DNA from: Scilla litardierei
Taxonomy: Eukaryota > Streptophyta > Magnoliopsida > Asparagales > Asparagaceae
DNA length: 64,000 nucleotides
Direction of reading: 5' to 3'
Assembly (NCBI GenBank): GCA_030789695.1
Contig: CM061142.1
Location: 146,043,637 to 146,107,636 of the forward strand
Part shown: positions 1 through 10,125 of the stretch, piece after piece
How the letters are laid out: the number at the start of each line of letters is the position of its first letter
How positions within the stretch are numbered: position 1 is the first letter of the stretch
Program-made: the position numbers and the translations under genes
The notes under the pieces: model-generated
Databases searched by the model: none
What the model was told of the DNA's origin: nothing
The model's input: the letters and a program-made list of their open reading frames with translations, nothing else

Positions 1-201
1 CGTTTTGTTCCAACGCAGTCTACTGAGCCCCCTCCACCTACCATGACTGAGATTATTGAGCATCCAGGTGTATCTGCTACTCAGGGTGTTGCTGCAGTAG
101 CTCCTCCTCCTCCAGAGGATGTCTCAGTTGATCCGGAGTCTCATGGGTTCAAGATTGTTTTGGCATCCTCCTCTGCTGCTCCTAGGGACACTCACCCTTA
201 G
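1..201 (+). CDS. 3' end of an unidentified retroelement ORF (5' partial)
   Basis: An open frame runs from base 1 to a TAG at 199-201, leaving 66 residues. It is rich in Pro, Ala, Thr and Val, with runs such as PPPP and APPPPED, and has no recognisable catalytic motif. It directly precedes the noncoding zone before the 3' LTR of S2. It could be the end of an env-like or extra ORF, or of a polyprotein; I do not recognise the family. Confidence 0.4.
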   Translation, partial: RFVPTQSTEPPPPTMTEIIEHPGVSATQGVAAVAPPPPEDVSVDPESHGFKIVLASSSAAPRDTHP

Positions 202-347
202 ATTTTTTGTTAGGTTTGAGTGTTTGAGTGTTTTTGTATGATGTTATTTTGTGTGATGATGGTGTATGGATCATATTGTATTTTTGATCATTTTGTATGT
301 GTTGTACATGGTGATGTGGATGTATTTTGTGCCCTTGTAACATTCAC

Positions 348-415
<68 letters not shown>

Positions 416-1028
416 ATGTTGTTTCTGTTTCTGTTTCACACATTGTATAATTGTCTATCTTAGATGTGTGAATTTTGTGAAATTGTCTCCATGTATGCGA
501 TATTCTCTATGTGATGTGATTTGAGACGATTTTATTTTTCATGTGTCTCTTAATGTAGATATTGGACTCTCATTTTTCTAATCAGCTAAGTTTTATAATG
601 TGGTTTTTGAGTTTTTGATTTGTATATCTTTAGACTCTTGTAATTGTTTTTAGTTCTTATTTAGCACGATTGTTGTTGTTATTTTACTCCCACCTTTTGG
701 ATAATGCCATAAGGGGAGAGAAATAAACAGATTCATAATGTATGTGCTAAGTAAATACTAATTATACTTGAATTTAAGATTGAAGTTGCCTTAGATTCAG
801 GGGGAGTAAGATATAATGAATATGGATTATAAAATCCTAGATTTCATGGATTCAAGCAAATCATTTCATTCATGCATATCTTACTCATTTGCTTCATTTA
901 ATATATAGATGCCCTAATATTTTTTTGACTAACTTGATTGGCATCTATGTACGGGGAGTAAGTTTTCTTTAAGCACAATTATTTATCTTTTTGTTTATGT
1001 TTGTTTCTCATCTTTAAAAAGGGGAGAA
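202..1028 (+). other. S2 noncoding 3' zone with multiple polypurine tracts
   Basis: No gene is seen here. The stretch is AT-rich and holds a (TG) microsatellite and four purine-rich tracts: GGGGAGAGAA near 714, GGGGGAGTAAG near 801, GGGGAGTAAG near 953, and the terminal AAAAAGGGGAGAA at 1016-1028 next to the LTR. In Sireviruses such repeated tracts surround the true plus-strand priming site; the terminal one is most likely functional. Confidence 0.65.
351..412. repeat. (TG)31 microsatellite
   Basis: An uninterrupted TG dinucleotide run of 62 bases lies in the noncoding part of S2. The valine/cysteine-alternating open frame through it is an artefact of the repeat. Confidence 0.95.
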
Positions 1029-1424
1029 TATTGAGTATTGGACTTCTCACTACTTGGTGTTAATGATGAGCAAACATAAATACTTGTGACTAATCCCCTA
1101 GTTAATCCATTGCCTAAGCATATCATGAAGATCAATTAGCAATGGATATCACTCAAAGATCAATGAAAGCAAAGAAAGTGCATTGGATGATCAAAGATGG
1201 TGATTGAAGCTCCTAAAAGACTTCAAGCTCTTACGTTGAAAAGAAGAGAGAGTTCTACAAGTGTAATCTTCTTTTCCTCTTCTAGTATGTAGCTTAGAAG
1301 TATAACAATGTTGGAGCACACACACACACACACACATCTTCATTTCAGTTTTAGGAAATCATTAGTTCTATTTTCCTTTGACTCCAATTCATTTCAATCA
1401 AGATTGTGCATCTCATGATCTCAA

Positions 1425-2075
1425 CAGTCGACAACTGAACAATTTAAAGTCGACTGTTTAAAAACAGTCGACTGTGTTTTGTTCTACAATCGCCTATTAT
1501 ACACATACTTAATTGGTTATTTCTTGGGCTTCTAAGCTTTAACTTTATCAGGCGACTGCTGTACATTTCACAGGCGCATGTCCAAGTGACATTCAATTGT
1601 GGTTTGTTAATCAGTCGCATGTCTATCTTCATCCCAAACCAATTCTCAGTTTTGATCAGGCCAGTCGACTGATGTTGTATTGACAGTCGACTGTCCAAAG
1701 GCATAGTCGACTGTCAATGCTGCAACAGTCGTCTGTCTTTGAGCCTCTCTAAAGACTATACTCTCTGGAAAATGTCAGGGTTTTTGACAGTCGTCTGTAG
1801 AAGGAATTACAGTCGCATGTTGAATTTACAGTCAACTGTCTTCTCTTCATCAATCGTATGTCCTGTTTTTCCAGACTTTTCTAGGATAATCTTGACGTAC
1901 CCTCATTACGGTCAGTCGCCTGTTGAAGGATTTACAGTCGCCTGTTGGTTTAACAGTCGACTGTCTACGCCTTACCAGTCGACTGTCCACGTGGTATGTT
2001 ACTGTTTGAATTCTCACCTACCCTCTAACACAGTGCAGCAGTCGACTGTGTGTTGTTCAACAGTCAACTGTCGCG
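1425..2075. repeat. Dispersed palindrome array ACAGTCGACTGT in S2 U3
   Basis: About 20 copies of a short motif are scattered over 650 bases. Eight contain the perfect core AGTCGACT; others are variants such as CAGTCGTCTG, CAGTCGCATG and CAGTCAACTG. The copies are embedded in otherwise unrelated sequence and not strictly spaced. The array ends about 80 bases upstream of the TATA box. Confidence 0.85.
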
Positions 2076-2157
2076 AATGCAAATTCTAACCGTTGGCTGT
2101 TTCTCAACGGATTTCAAAGGGGCTTTTGGGGATTTTGTTTGAAGGGTTTGAGAAAAC

Positions 2158-2166
2158 TATAAAATA
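2158..2166 (+). promoter_or_regulatory. TATA box of the S2 LTR
   Basis: TATAAAATA lies in the LTR just downstream of the palindrome array and upstream of a pyrimidine-rich leader (CTTTCTCTC repeats near 2230-2310). It is in the expected place for the U3/R boundary. Confidence 0.6.
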
Positions 2167-2850
2167 AGCCTCTATTGTTCCATTGAGAGGTTGATTCATT
2201 TTAAGATTCATTTGCTCAAACATTCAAGTTTTCTTTCTCTCAAGAACAAAGCTCTCAAATCCTAAAGTCCCAGAATTCCAATCTTCAATATCTTTCTCTC
2301 CAACCTAGAACCAAAGAGAAATCTTCAAGGCATTTGGTGCAGTCAAGAGAAAGGGATTTCCTCTCTTCCAAGAGAGTCATTTAACACACACCACACTTCT
2401 CCTTCAAGTTCTACTTCAAGGCATAGGTGATTTTACGTGTTGTTTAATTTCATATTTCATAACTTTAGTTATTTGATTTACTCTCGGGTTGTGAGAGTGT
2501 TTTGCTTGATCCCAAGTTGTGGGAGTCAAGGACATCGATTGTATTTCGATTTCACTTGTAGGGTTGCTACAAGTGGGTTTTTAAGGAAACCTCAAATTAG
2601 AGTTCTAACTTGAGTATCCGGTGGTTACCGGGTGGAAGGGACGTAGTATTACCGGGAACAAATCGGGAAGTGACTTGGGTAATCCGAACCCTTGAAACAT
2701 CCTTGCGTTTGCATTGTTTCAATTTAGGGTTTACTTTTATTCCGCTTTATTTGTTGGTTAAGAATTTAATTTGGTGTAACTATCTTTTTAAATTACATAA
2801 ACACTATTCAACTCCCCTTCTAGTGTTTTCCTCATAGCCAAGGACCTTAC

Positions 2851-3891
2851 ATAATTTTCGTATCATGGATCTAAAATTCAAATTCAAATTTTGCATAGAT
2901 AAATATAAATATTGTAGTAAGTTAATTGAAACAACAACCCACCAAAGTGGGCTCTCTTGTGAAAATTAAATTTATTTCAAAATATAAAAGGTTTTGTGCC
3001 TATATTTTATGTGAATATTTATTGGCCCAAAGGAGGATTAAATGTTTGATATAATTATATGTGATTTTGTGGTAATAAACACGTGATAATTATTCGTCTT
3101 TACATGTAAATTATAAATCGACCCAAAGGAAGATTTATTATTTGACATGTTACTTATTATCAGTGTTTGATTACTATATCAAGATATCAATTACAAGTTA
3201 ATATGTTGTATAAAGATAAATATTAATGGAGTGCCTGATATCTTGAAAGATGGGAATTGCATTTAATTTGAATTTATTGTTTCTTTCAATTTACTTATGT
3301 GAGCTTGTGGCATATTTTTGTTGTTCTCTTTTCAACTTTAACTCCTGCTAATATTACTGCCATCGTCAATTCAATTCTTGGAAGGAGAACGTGTTGATAT
3401 TACTTCAACTCATGGAAGGAGAACGTGTTGATAGTTCTCGTGGTCATGGATCTGGACCTTGCGATAAGGACTGACTGCCTCCCACCACTTACAGAAAAGA
3501 GTACATCTGATTAAAAGAGTGAGATGGAAAGGTGGGAGAGATCAAATCGTATGTGCATGATAATTATGAAGAAGGCCATTCTAAAAGCATTCAGGGGCAC
3601 AATATCCGATAAAGTCACTACAACTAAATGGTTCATTTATGATATTGAAAAGAGATTTGTCAAGAATAAAAAGGCTGAAATTGGTAAACTCTTGAAAAAT
3701 CTAATTTCAATGAGCTATAAGGGTAAGTGGAACATCTGGGAGTACATTCTAGAAATGTCTCACCTTGCTTCTTAGTTGAAAGCACTAATTGTTGAACTCT
3801 ATAAGGACTTGCTAGTGCATTTGGTTCTGATATATATTCCTACTCAGTTTAGCTATTTCAAGGTAAGCTACAATTGCCAGAAAGAGACTTG
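2851..3891 (+). mobile_element. Decayed Copia remnant split by element S
   Basis: 2851-3523 is AT-rich leader-like sequence with no open frame of note. It is followed by a gag fragment broken off at 3891, where S begins. ACTTG at 3887-3891 would be one copy of the S target duplication; the other copy lies beyond or inside the assembly gap and cannot be checked. Confidence 0.6.
3524..3891 (+). pseudogene. gag: Copia gag fragment (UBN2-type), truncated
   Basis: The translation carries familiar plant Copia capsid landmarks in order: an ILKAFRGTISD-like stretch, FIYDIEKRFVKNKKAEI, ISMSYKGKWNIWEYI, then after a TAG at about 3772 LKALIVELYKDLLVHLVL, IPTQFSYFKV and SYNCQKET. The frame has at least one stop, has no zinc knuckle and ends abruptly at the LTR of S. 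It is a relic of the oldest element in the window. Confidence 0.75.
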
Positions 3892-4706
3892 TGTAGTGAC
3901 CCTGTGCTATGAGGAATAAACACTAGAGGGGGGTGAATAGTGTTTTATAGAATTATAAGGAATTTACGCCAAATAAAACCCTGCTTAACCAACAAATGCA
4001 GAATAAAATAAGTGAACAACAACACAAGGAATAAAGCAATGCAAACATGCAATCTACCCTGGTTCGGTGCCACCCAAGTCTCCCCGACTTGTTACCGGTG
4101 CCCTAATCAAACAACACCTTGATCCCCTCCGGATACTCTAGTAAAACAACTAGAGCTCTCCTTAGCCCACTTGCGGAAACCCCACAAATGCAATCGACCT
4201 ACAATCGATCCCACAACCCGGGAACACGCAAAAACCTTAATCCCACAACTTGGGACTAAGCACACTCTCACAAACCGAGAGCAAAACGAAATCTTGACTC
4301 CCACAACTTGGGATCAAGCCAATCCTCTCACCACCGTGAGTATACAACAAATATGAAGTATAAAGAATGAAATATAAAACTTCTTACCACAAAATCCTAT
4401 GCCTTGAGAAATACTTACCAATATAGGGCAAGAATGGATTTTGAGGAAGATGAGATCACCAAACCCTAGCACCACCAAGATAGACAGCTATAGACGGCTA
4501 GGAAGAAGTTGGTGACTCGGATTCAAGCTCTTAGCTTGAGAAGCTCACAAAGAATGAGAATCTCTCTTGATGAATTAGTGCTCAAAGAGTGAGTGAGAGA
4601 TTCTTGTGAGAAGAGAGAGCTTTAGAAATGGAGTTGAATGGCTCTTCTCTTAGATGTCAAAATGTCTCTAATTTCAGCCTTGAATCACTGGTTTGAAGCA
4701 CTCAAA

Positions 4707-4714
4707 CTTATATA
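4707..4714 (-). promoter_or_regulatory. TATA box of the S LTR (left copy)
   Basis: TATATAAG on the minus strand, followed by leader sequence towards lower coordinates. The same sequence sits at 30707-30714 in the right LTR. Confidence 0.6.
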
Positions 4715-4784
4715 GGGAAGAGACAAAACGAAAATAAAATTCGTGGCATTAAATGCCCCAACGGCTCTATTCTGAAGCTGCTTA

Positions 4785-5425
4785 ATCGGTCTAAGAAGGA
4801 TCACTGACCGATTAGTTTTGCAACTAGTCGGTCGGTGAACCTTCTTGGACCAACTAGAAGGAAGACAGCGAAGATAGTGAATTCAAGAGATATAAGAACT
4901 AGTCGGTCTAAGAAGAAACATCAACCGACTAGTTTGACAACTAGTCGGTCGGTGAACCTTCTTGGACCGACTAATTAGCCGATAGTGAAATCAAAGATAT
5001 GAATAACTAGTCGGTCAAAGAAGAAACATCAATCAACTAGTTTGACAACTAGTCGATCGGTGAACCTTCTTGGACCGACTAATTGATCAACAGTAAAGAA
5101 GTCGAATTTCACCAGGAGAACTAGTCGATCTGAGAAGAGACACCAACCGACTAGATCGTCATTTAGTCAGTCGGTGAACCTTCTTGGACCGACTAATTGG
5201 TCAACAAATGGTCTTGAATTGATTAGGATAACTAGTCGGTCTGAGAAGGATTTCCAACCGACTAGATCGTCATCTAGTCGGTCGATGAACCTTCTTGGAC
5301 CGACTAATTGATGAACAGTGAATGGGCTGAGATTAGCAAGGATATCTAGTCGGTTCAAGAAGGATTTCCAACCGACTCGATCGTCATCTAGTCGGTTGGT
5401 TCTTCTACTTGAACCAACTAAGATG
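4785..5425. repeat. Inverted-repeat array CTAGTCGGT / ACCGACTAG in S U3
   Basis: Blocks of roughly 60-130 bases repeat, each with CTAGTCGGT and ACCGACTAG arms around short spacers such as CTAAGAAGAAACATCA, followed by GTCGGTGAACCTTCTTGGACCGAC, which is itself an inverted repeat. About six blocks are seen here. The right LTR carries the same array from 30785, and it resumes at 51121 after G1. It lies directly upstream of the minus-strand TATA box. Confidence 0.85.
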
Positions 5426-6317
5426 CATATGAAGCCGAGAAATGAGGCGATAAGATTTGGGAAAGATTCTAAGGGCTTCTAAGTGTCACGCCCCGCTTCC
5501 CAAAAGTACGGAGGCAAAGCGTGACTAAGGCCCGCTTAGGCCGGGGCTGAGAGCCCAGACCCAATAAGCATTTGTGGTATTCCAAAACGAAGGAACAGGT
5601 CACTGCATGTTAGTACGGAACAACAAAAGTACTGAAAAGAGATATCATTTCATTTTATTTCAAATATGACATCCAAAGTACGGAGAGTCTAAAATGCCGG
5701 AAATGGCAACAACTGCAAAAAAGGAAACTACTGGTGCATGCACCCAACCTAGACAAGAAAACAAAAGGTGCTACACACCCAATCTAAACTGGAATAGAAA
5801 CTCCGGAACAGCAACGAGTGGCCTCTAACTCTGGTCCTCCTCTGGGATGTACTCTGGATCAGTATCCTTCGGCTCCACGTCTGCGGACAAGTCAGCCTCG
5901 TCGACGTACTCTGACTTAACACCTGACGTATAGCACCAAAGAAGGAAACTGTACGTCAGGTAAAGTATACAAAAGTGGTCAGACTCTACTGCAAGTGTAT
6001 CAACTTTTAAACAACGATTTACTGGTTGATTAGCATGCTGGGGTTATAACTGAGTAACAAAAAGAAGTAACGCAGCAGGAAGGTAAAGCGTAGCAAGTAG
6101 TAGTCGTAGCGTGTGCTACCAACTACGGGACTAACCTACAGGTGTCAAGACAAGTCGGGACGTGACGGGACAAGACAAGACAAGACAAGACAGGACAGGA
6201 CAAGTGAGACACGAAAGGGTTCACGCCTTACGGTTCGAGGGGGATCAGACCCACTTGCTGTGCGCACGCTCAACCCAACCCCAAACCCCAAGTATGACAA
6301 GACAAGACAAGTACGAC

Positions 6318-6485
6318 AAGGGATCACTCGCTCTAGCTTGGCGAGTGCCCTGTTGCCCTCTGGGCTGTGTATCACGACAAGGGATCACCCACTCACTGGT
6401 GCGTGCCCTATTGCCCTCTGGGCTGTGTATCAGTACACGGGATCACCCACTCACTGGTGAGTGCCCTATTGCCCGCAAGCTGTGC
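6318..6485. repeat. Short tandem repeats in the G3 LTR
   Basis: Three imperfect copies of a roughly 58-base unit (GGGATCAC...GAGTGCCCTATTGCCC...GGCTGTGTATCA), corresponding in reverse orientation to the four-copy block in the G1 LTRs. Just upstream, 6165-6200 is a pentanucleotide (ACAAG)n run. Confidence 0.8.
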
Positions 6486-7805
6486 AAGACGGGACGGGAC
6501 GTGACAAGACGGGAAGGGTTATTCTAGGGTGTCCACACACACGCACACAAAAGATAGCCCTACGATGTCAAAAGTTGTTGTCAGGCTCAGACTTCGTCGT
6601 CAAGTCTGAGCCGTCAGGGGTCGTCCCGGACGCTATCATTTCGCGTCCAGTTCTATTTGTTCACAGTTATCAGTTCTAACCAACTAAGGCCTAAGCATGG
6701 CCAAAAGTGCAAGTGGGATACACTTACCAGTGATGGCAAGTGCGTCGTCCGTCCGGGGCGTCTCGTCCAGTCGTCGCGTCCGCGGTAGTCCGTCTGAAAC
6801 AGGTCATGGCGACGGTGTCAAGTCGCGATTTTTAATAAATCCTATTTAGGTTCGTTTCTAGGTTATCAGGGCTATCCTATTCGTCAATGTCACATTTTGG
6901 GGTTTCGTTCAGCCTAAATCGACCACTACCCTATATGCACAGAAAAAGTTGTCCGATGGTCGATTTCTACAGTGGGTCACATTCACAAAAGCTGAAATAA
7001 CTTTTGGTTCATTTCACCAATTTTAGCACTAACATCAAGTGACAGCCTATGGGTACATTTATATATGACACTATTAATCTTTAGGGTACAACGTTCTTAA
7101 TAAAACGGGATGATGTTAAAAGTAATCTGAAAAGCTATCATGTTACGACTAACAATATATATCACTTAAGTTGTTAACAGTATTACCTACATATCTATTT
7201 AATGATGAAAGGATGTAAAAAAAACATTTACTTAACTGTGGTATCAATTTCATTAGGTGTTAAGTAGAAATAATAAGCTGACTCCTACTTGTATCCTGAC
7301 ATTACACTTACTTCTTATAACTTTAATTATAAAACTAAAGTATGTAAATTACTGTGATCTCCTAAACGTATCACATCTTTCATGCCATTAACTTAGGTGT
7401 TAACTAACTTATATTCCTCCTCCTCATTTCTATACTAATCTGGTACATGGAGCAATAATGCATGCGTAAAAAAAAACTTACATGAATAGGCTACTGTGTA
7501 AAGCAGTGGAAGAAGCGACTACAGCGCGGTAGAGAGAGAGAGCCGGAGGAAACTCGCCTGTGGCTGAGACCACCGGAGATGCCTCAGGGGTCGGCGGCTT
7601 CGAGGAGTTGAGCAGCACGGCAAGGAGGCGATTGTACGTGCGAGGCGTCGAGAGAGGACTCCAGAGTCGGGGAAGGGCGCAGTCTGAGCGGCGGTCAGGG
7701 TTTGGCTACCGCGGGCTCGTCCGGATGAGGAGCGCTCGGGAACTAGCGGACGGCGGCGATGTGAGAAGGCCCGGCGGTGTGGGGTTTTGAGCGAGGGAGG
7801 GGGAG

Positions 7806-7847
<42 letters not shown>

Positions 7848-8452
7848 AACTGGGGTTTTAAGAAAAAAAATAGGCTGCGGCTCTTCGTTATAGCCATAGG
7901 TTTCTAGGTTAGATATATAATAATATCGGAGAAAAAAAGATGATAACGTGAGGGGGAGAGGTGAGGATATAATGGGATAAGACGTGGGTACGGTTGTAAC
8001 GGGGTGGAATTGTTCAACAGTTAGATCTTTTAAGGCAATTTGATTTTTTTTTCATCTCCCAACCTCCGGTTGATAGGGTAGGATTTTATAATCTAATATT
8101 ATTTTGTTTAAATAAAGCGGTACAAGGAATCCTCATTCCTTTGTTTTTTTAATATACCTTTTTAAATTTGAGCTCCTTATTAAAAGGTTCAAGGGGTAGT
8201 GGTTTTGGTTTTAAAAAAAATTAGCAAGCACTAATTTCGTTTGAATAAAATGCACAGGGCCATTAAACTAGAATGTTGATTTAAAACGAGTTGAATAATA
8301 AAACGAAAGACATTGTTCCATGTAGATCCATCGACATCCTAAAATTTCATGGAAGGCACCTGGGTGATCGCGCCTTCGAGAGGGTTGTGAATACGGGGTT
8401 TGGACCCGTGTTCGAGCTACGGTGAATAATAATAATAATAAAAATCAAATAC

Positions 8453-8565
8453 TGTTATAAACGGGCTTCTTGGTGGGCCTACCCGTTAGTGGGTATCCAC
8501 CCATTATGTAACCCTACCACTATAAATATAGGGCTATGGTCTTCATAGCCGCCAAGTTTACAACA
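8453..8565 (+). mobile_element. C1 5' LTR
   Basis: TG...CA bounded, 113 bases. A TATA box (TATAAATA, 8521-8528) lies 37 bases from the LTR end, so U3 takes about 90 bases and R/U5 must be very short. Confidence 0.95.
8521..8528 (+). promoter_or_regulatory. TATA box of C1
   Basis: TATAAATA inside the 113-base LTR; the same box is at 15137-15144 in the 3' LTR. Transcription would start near 8550-8560. Confidence 0.7.
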
Positions 8566-8580
8566 CGTTATCAGCACGCT
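8566..8580 (+). promoter_or_regulatory. Candidate primer-binding site of C1
   Basis: CGTTATCAGCACGCT directly abuts the 5' LTR. It resembles the tRNA-iMet complement TGGTATCAGAGC only in part, so the primer is uncertain. Confidence 0.4.
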
Positions 8581-8898
8581 CAAAGCTAACCCGAACGCCT
8601 GCCGACGGACGGACGCGACGCGAACGGGCTTCCTTCACCGAACGTCGCTAGATCCGGCGGGTAGGATCTAGAGGTAACTTTCTCCCTAGATCTAAATTTT
8701 GTATATGCGCATATGTGGTGATTTAATTCTTTTTGGCTCAATCGATTAAAAACACCGTTTTTATCGCTAAAAATCACCCTTTATCAATTAAAAAACGTAT
8801 TTTTGGAAGAAAAAATTGGGTTTTTCCCACTAAAAATCGGATTTTTACCCGTTATTTTTCCCCAAAAATCACCCAAACCCGAAATAGGGTTCACCCAC

Positions 8899-8899
8899 G

Positions 8900-8931
<32 letters not shown>

Positions 8932-8977
8932 TCGCCGGCAGCGGCGGGGGCCTTCCCGCCGTCGCTGCGGCGGCAGG

Positions 8978-9008
<31 letters not shown>

Positions 9009-9370
9009 GCCACTGCAGGCGGGGGCTCCCCGCCGCCTGCAGCGGCGGGCAACCCCCGCCGCCAACGGCGGGGGCAAACCCCACCGCCAGCGGCGGGGGC
9101 AAACCCCGCCGCCTGCAGCGGCGGGGCACCCCCGCCGCGGCAGGCGGGGGCTCCCCGCCGCCTGCAGCGGCGGGGCACCCCCGCCGCCAGCGGCGGGGGC
9201 AACCCCCCTGCAGGCGGGGCACCCCCGCCGCCAGCGGCGGGGGCAACCCCCGCCGCCGCAGGCGGGGGCTCCCCGCCGCCTGCAGCGGCGGGGCACCCCC
9301 GCCGCCTGCGACGGGGGGCAACCCCCGCCGCCGCAGGCGGGGGCTCCCCCTCCCCGTCGCCTGCTGCGGC
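8899..9370. repeat. GC-rich palindromic minisatellite in the C1 leader
   Basis: Two poly-C runs (8900-8930 and 8980-9008) precede about 14 imperfect units of the form CCGCCGCCTGCAGCGGCGGG, each self-complementary about a CTGCA or CCAG centre and spaced by CACC, CAACC or GGGCTCC. The array lies in the untranslated leader between the 5' LTR and gag. Long open frames through it on both strands come from composition and are not genes. Confidence 0.9.
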
Positions 9371-10125
9371 AAACGGGCCCGCCCGCCAGTAGCGGGTACG
9401 GGCCCGGCGTGCGTACCCCAAAACCCTAACTAGGGTTTCTGACCCAGAAAATTTTTTCGAATTTTCAAAAATTTTATTTTTCAGATTTATTGCGATTCTT
9501 TTTCGTTATAATCTGGACCAAAAATGCATGTGATTTTTTGTCATCGCAAATTATATTTGGATTTATGATTTTCTTTAAAAAAACGTTTAAAAATTAAGAA
9601 GATCCTGCGACCGCTCTGCCGTTAGTCAACTAACCTAACGGTGCATGACGTTGCCTAGTGGTCCAATAATTTTTAAACGGTAGATTTCATTTTCCATTAT
9701 AAACTGCCTGTGATGAATAAATAAATTGCCTGCGATGTATAAATTGCCTGTGATGATGCCTGCTGCATTATAACTGCCTGCGACGAATGGTTAATATTTG
9801 CTGTGGTTTTGGATCGGCTAGTTTATCACCATTTTTATTTTTCATGCATTATTTTCTTTTTGAGAGAAAAATGTAGTGAGGATAATTTTGTAAAATTACA
9901 AGCCCGGCGGACGCCTCAAGAAGATGAAGGACTATTCCAGAAGAATAGGGGCCCCACGGGGGTTCCCGAGTTGTACTTTCTTTCTTTTTGGGACTGTAAA
10001 GGACTGTAATTATTTATGGTGATTAGCCGATCCACGCAGCAAATATTTATGTCTGATGTGCTTGATTATTTATTTTTCCGCAAAATATCTAATTAATGCT
10101 ATCTTTTTACATGCTAGAGTGATAA
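9371..10125 (+). other. C1 leader, distal part
   Basis: No gene is seen. It is AT-rich apart from the junction with the array, with a short repeated TGCCTGYGATGA motif (9706-9785). It ends at the gag ATG. Confidence 0.6.

Larger units (their letters stand above)
1..2850 (+). mobile_element. Sirevirus-like Copia element S2, 3' part
   Basis: This is the 3' end of a plus-strand LTR retrotransposon whose 5' part lies outside the window. In order it shows an ORF tail, an AT-rich noncoding zone with several purine-rich tracts, a terminal polypurine tract (AAAAAGGGGAGAA, 1016-1028) and a 3' LTR. Repeated polypurine tracts before the 3' LTR are a described hallmark of Sireviruses. The same four-tract layout occurs in element S on the other strand, and the LTR ends of the two elements are related. 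The lineage call is inference from these motifs because no pol is in view. Confidence 0.75.
1029..2850 (+). mobile_element. 3' LTR of S2
   Basis: The start follows the polypurine tract and reads TATTGAGTATTGGAC, a decayed TG start compared with TGTTGTGTATTGGAC in S. The end, CTTACA at 2850, matches the end of the S LTR (CACTACA). In order the LTR holds a palindrome array (1425-2075), a TATA box (2158-2166) and a transcribed part. No second LTR is in view, so the TSD cannot be tested and the right boundary rests on similarity to S. Confidence 0.7.
3892..5483 (-). mobile_element. S 3' LTR, first segment
   Basis: This is the U5/R and most of the U3 of the left LTR, in reverse orientation. It aligns with 29886-31125 at high identity, including a repeated 'ccacaacttggga' leader section. 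It holds a TATA box on the minus strand (CTTATATA, 4707-4714 as read on the plus strand), and upstream of it (4790-5420) the ACTAGTCGGT inverted-repeat array. It is interrupted after CTAAG (5479-5483) by G3. Confidence 0.85.

Noticed and set aside
220..450. Cys/Val-rich small protein
   Set aside because: Produced by the (TG)31 microsatellite in noncoding sequence.
8380..8452. Short (AAT)n stretch as part of C1
   Set aside because: It lies outside the LTR and TSD and continues into 15187-15250, so it belongs to the G3 solo LTR.
8784..9429. Several overlapping long frames on both strands encoding Pro/Ala/Gly-rich proteins
   Set aside because: They coincide exactly with the GC-rich palindromic array, are open in many frames at once, and have no known domain; composition explains them.
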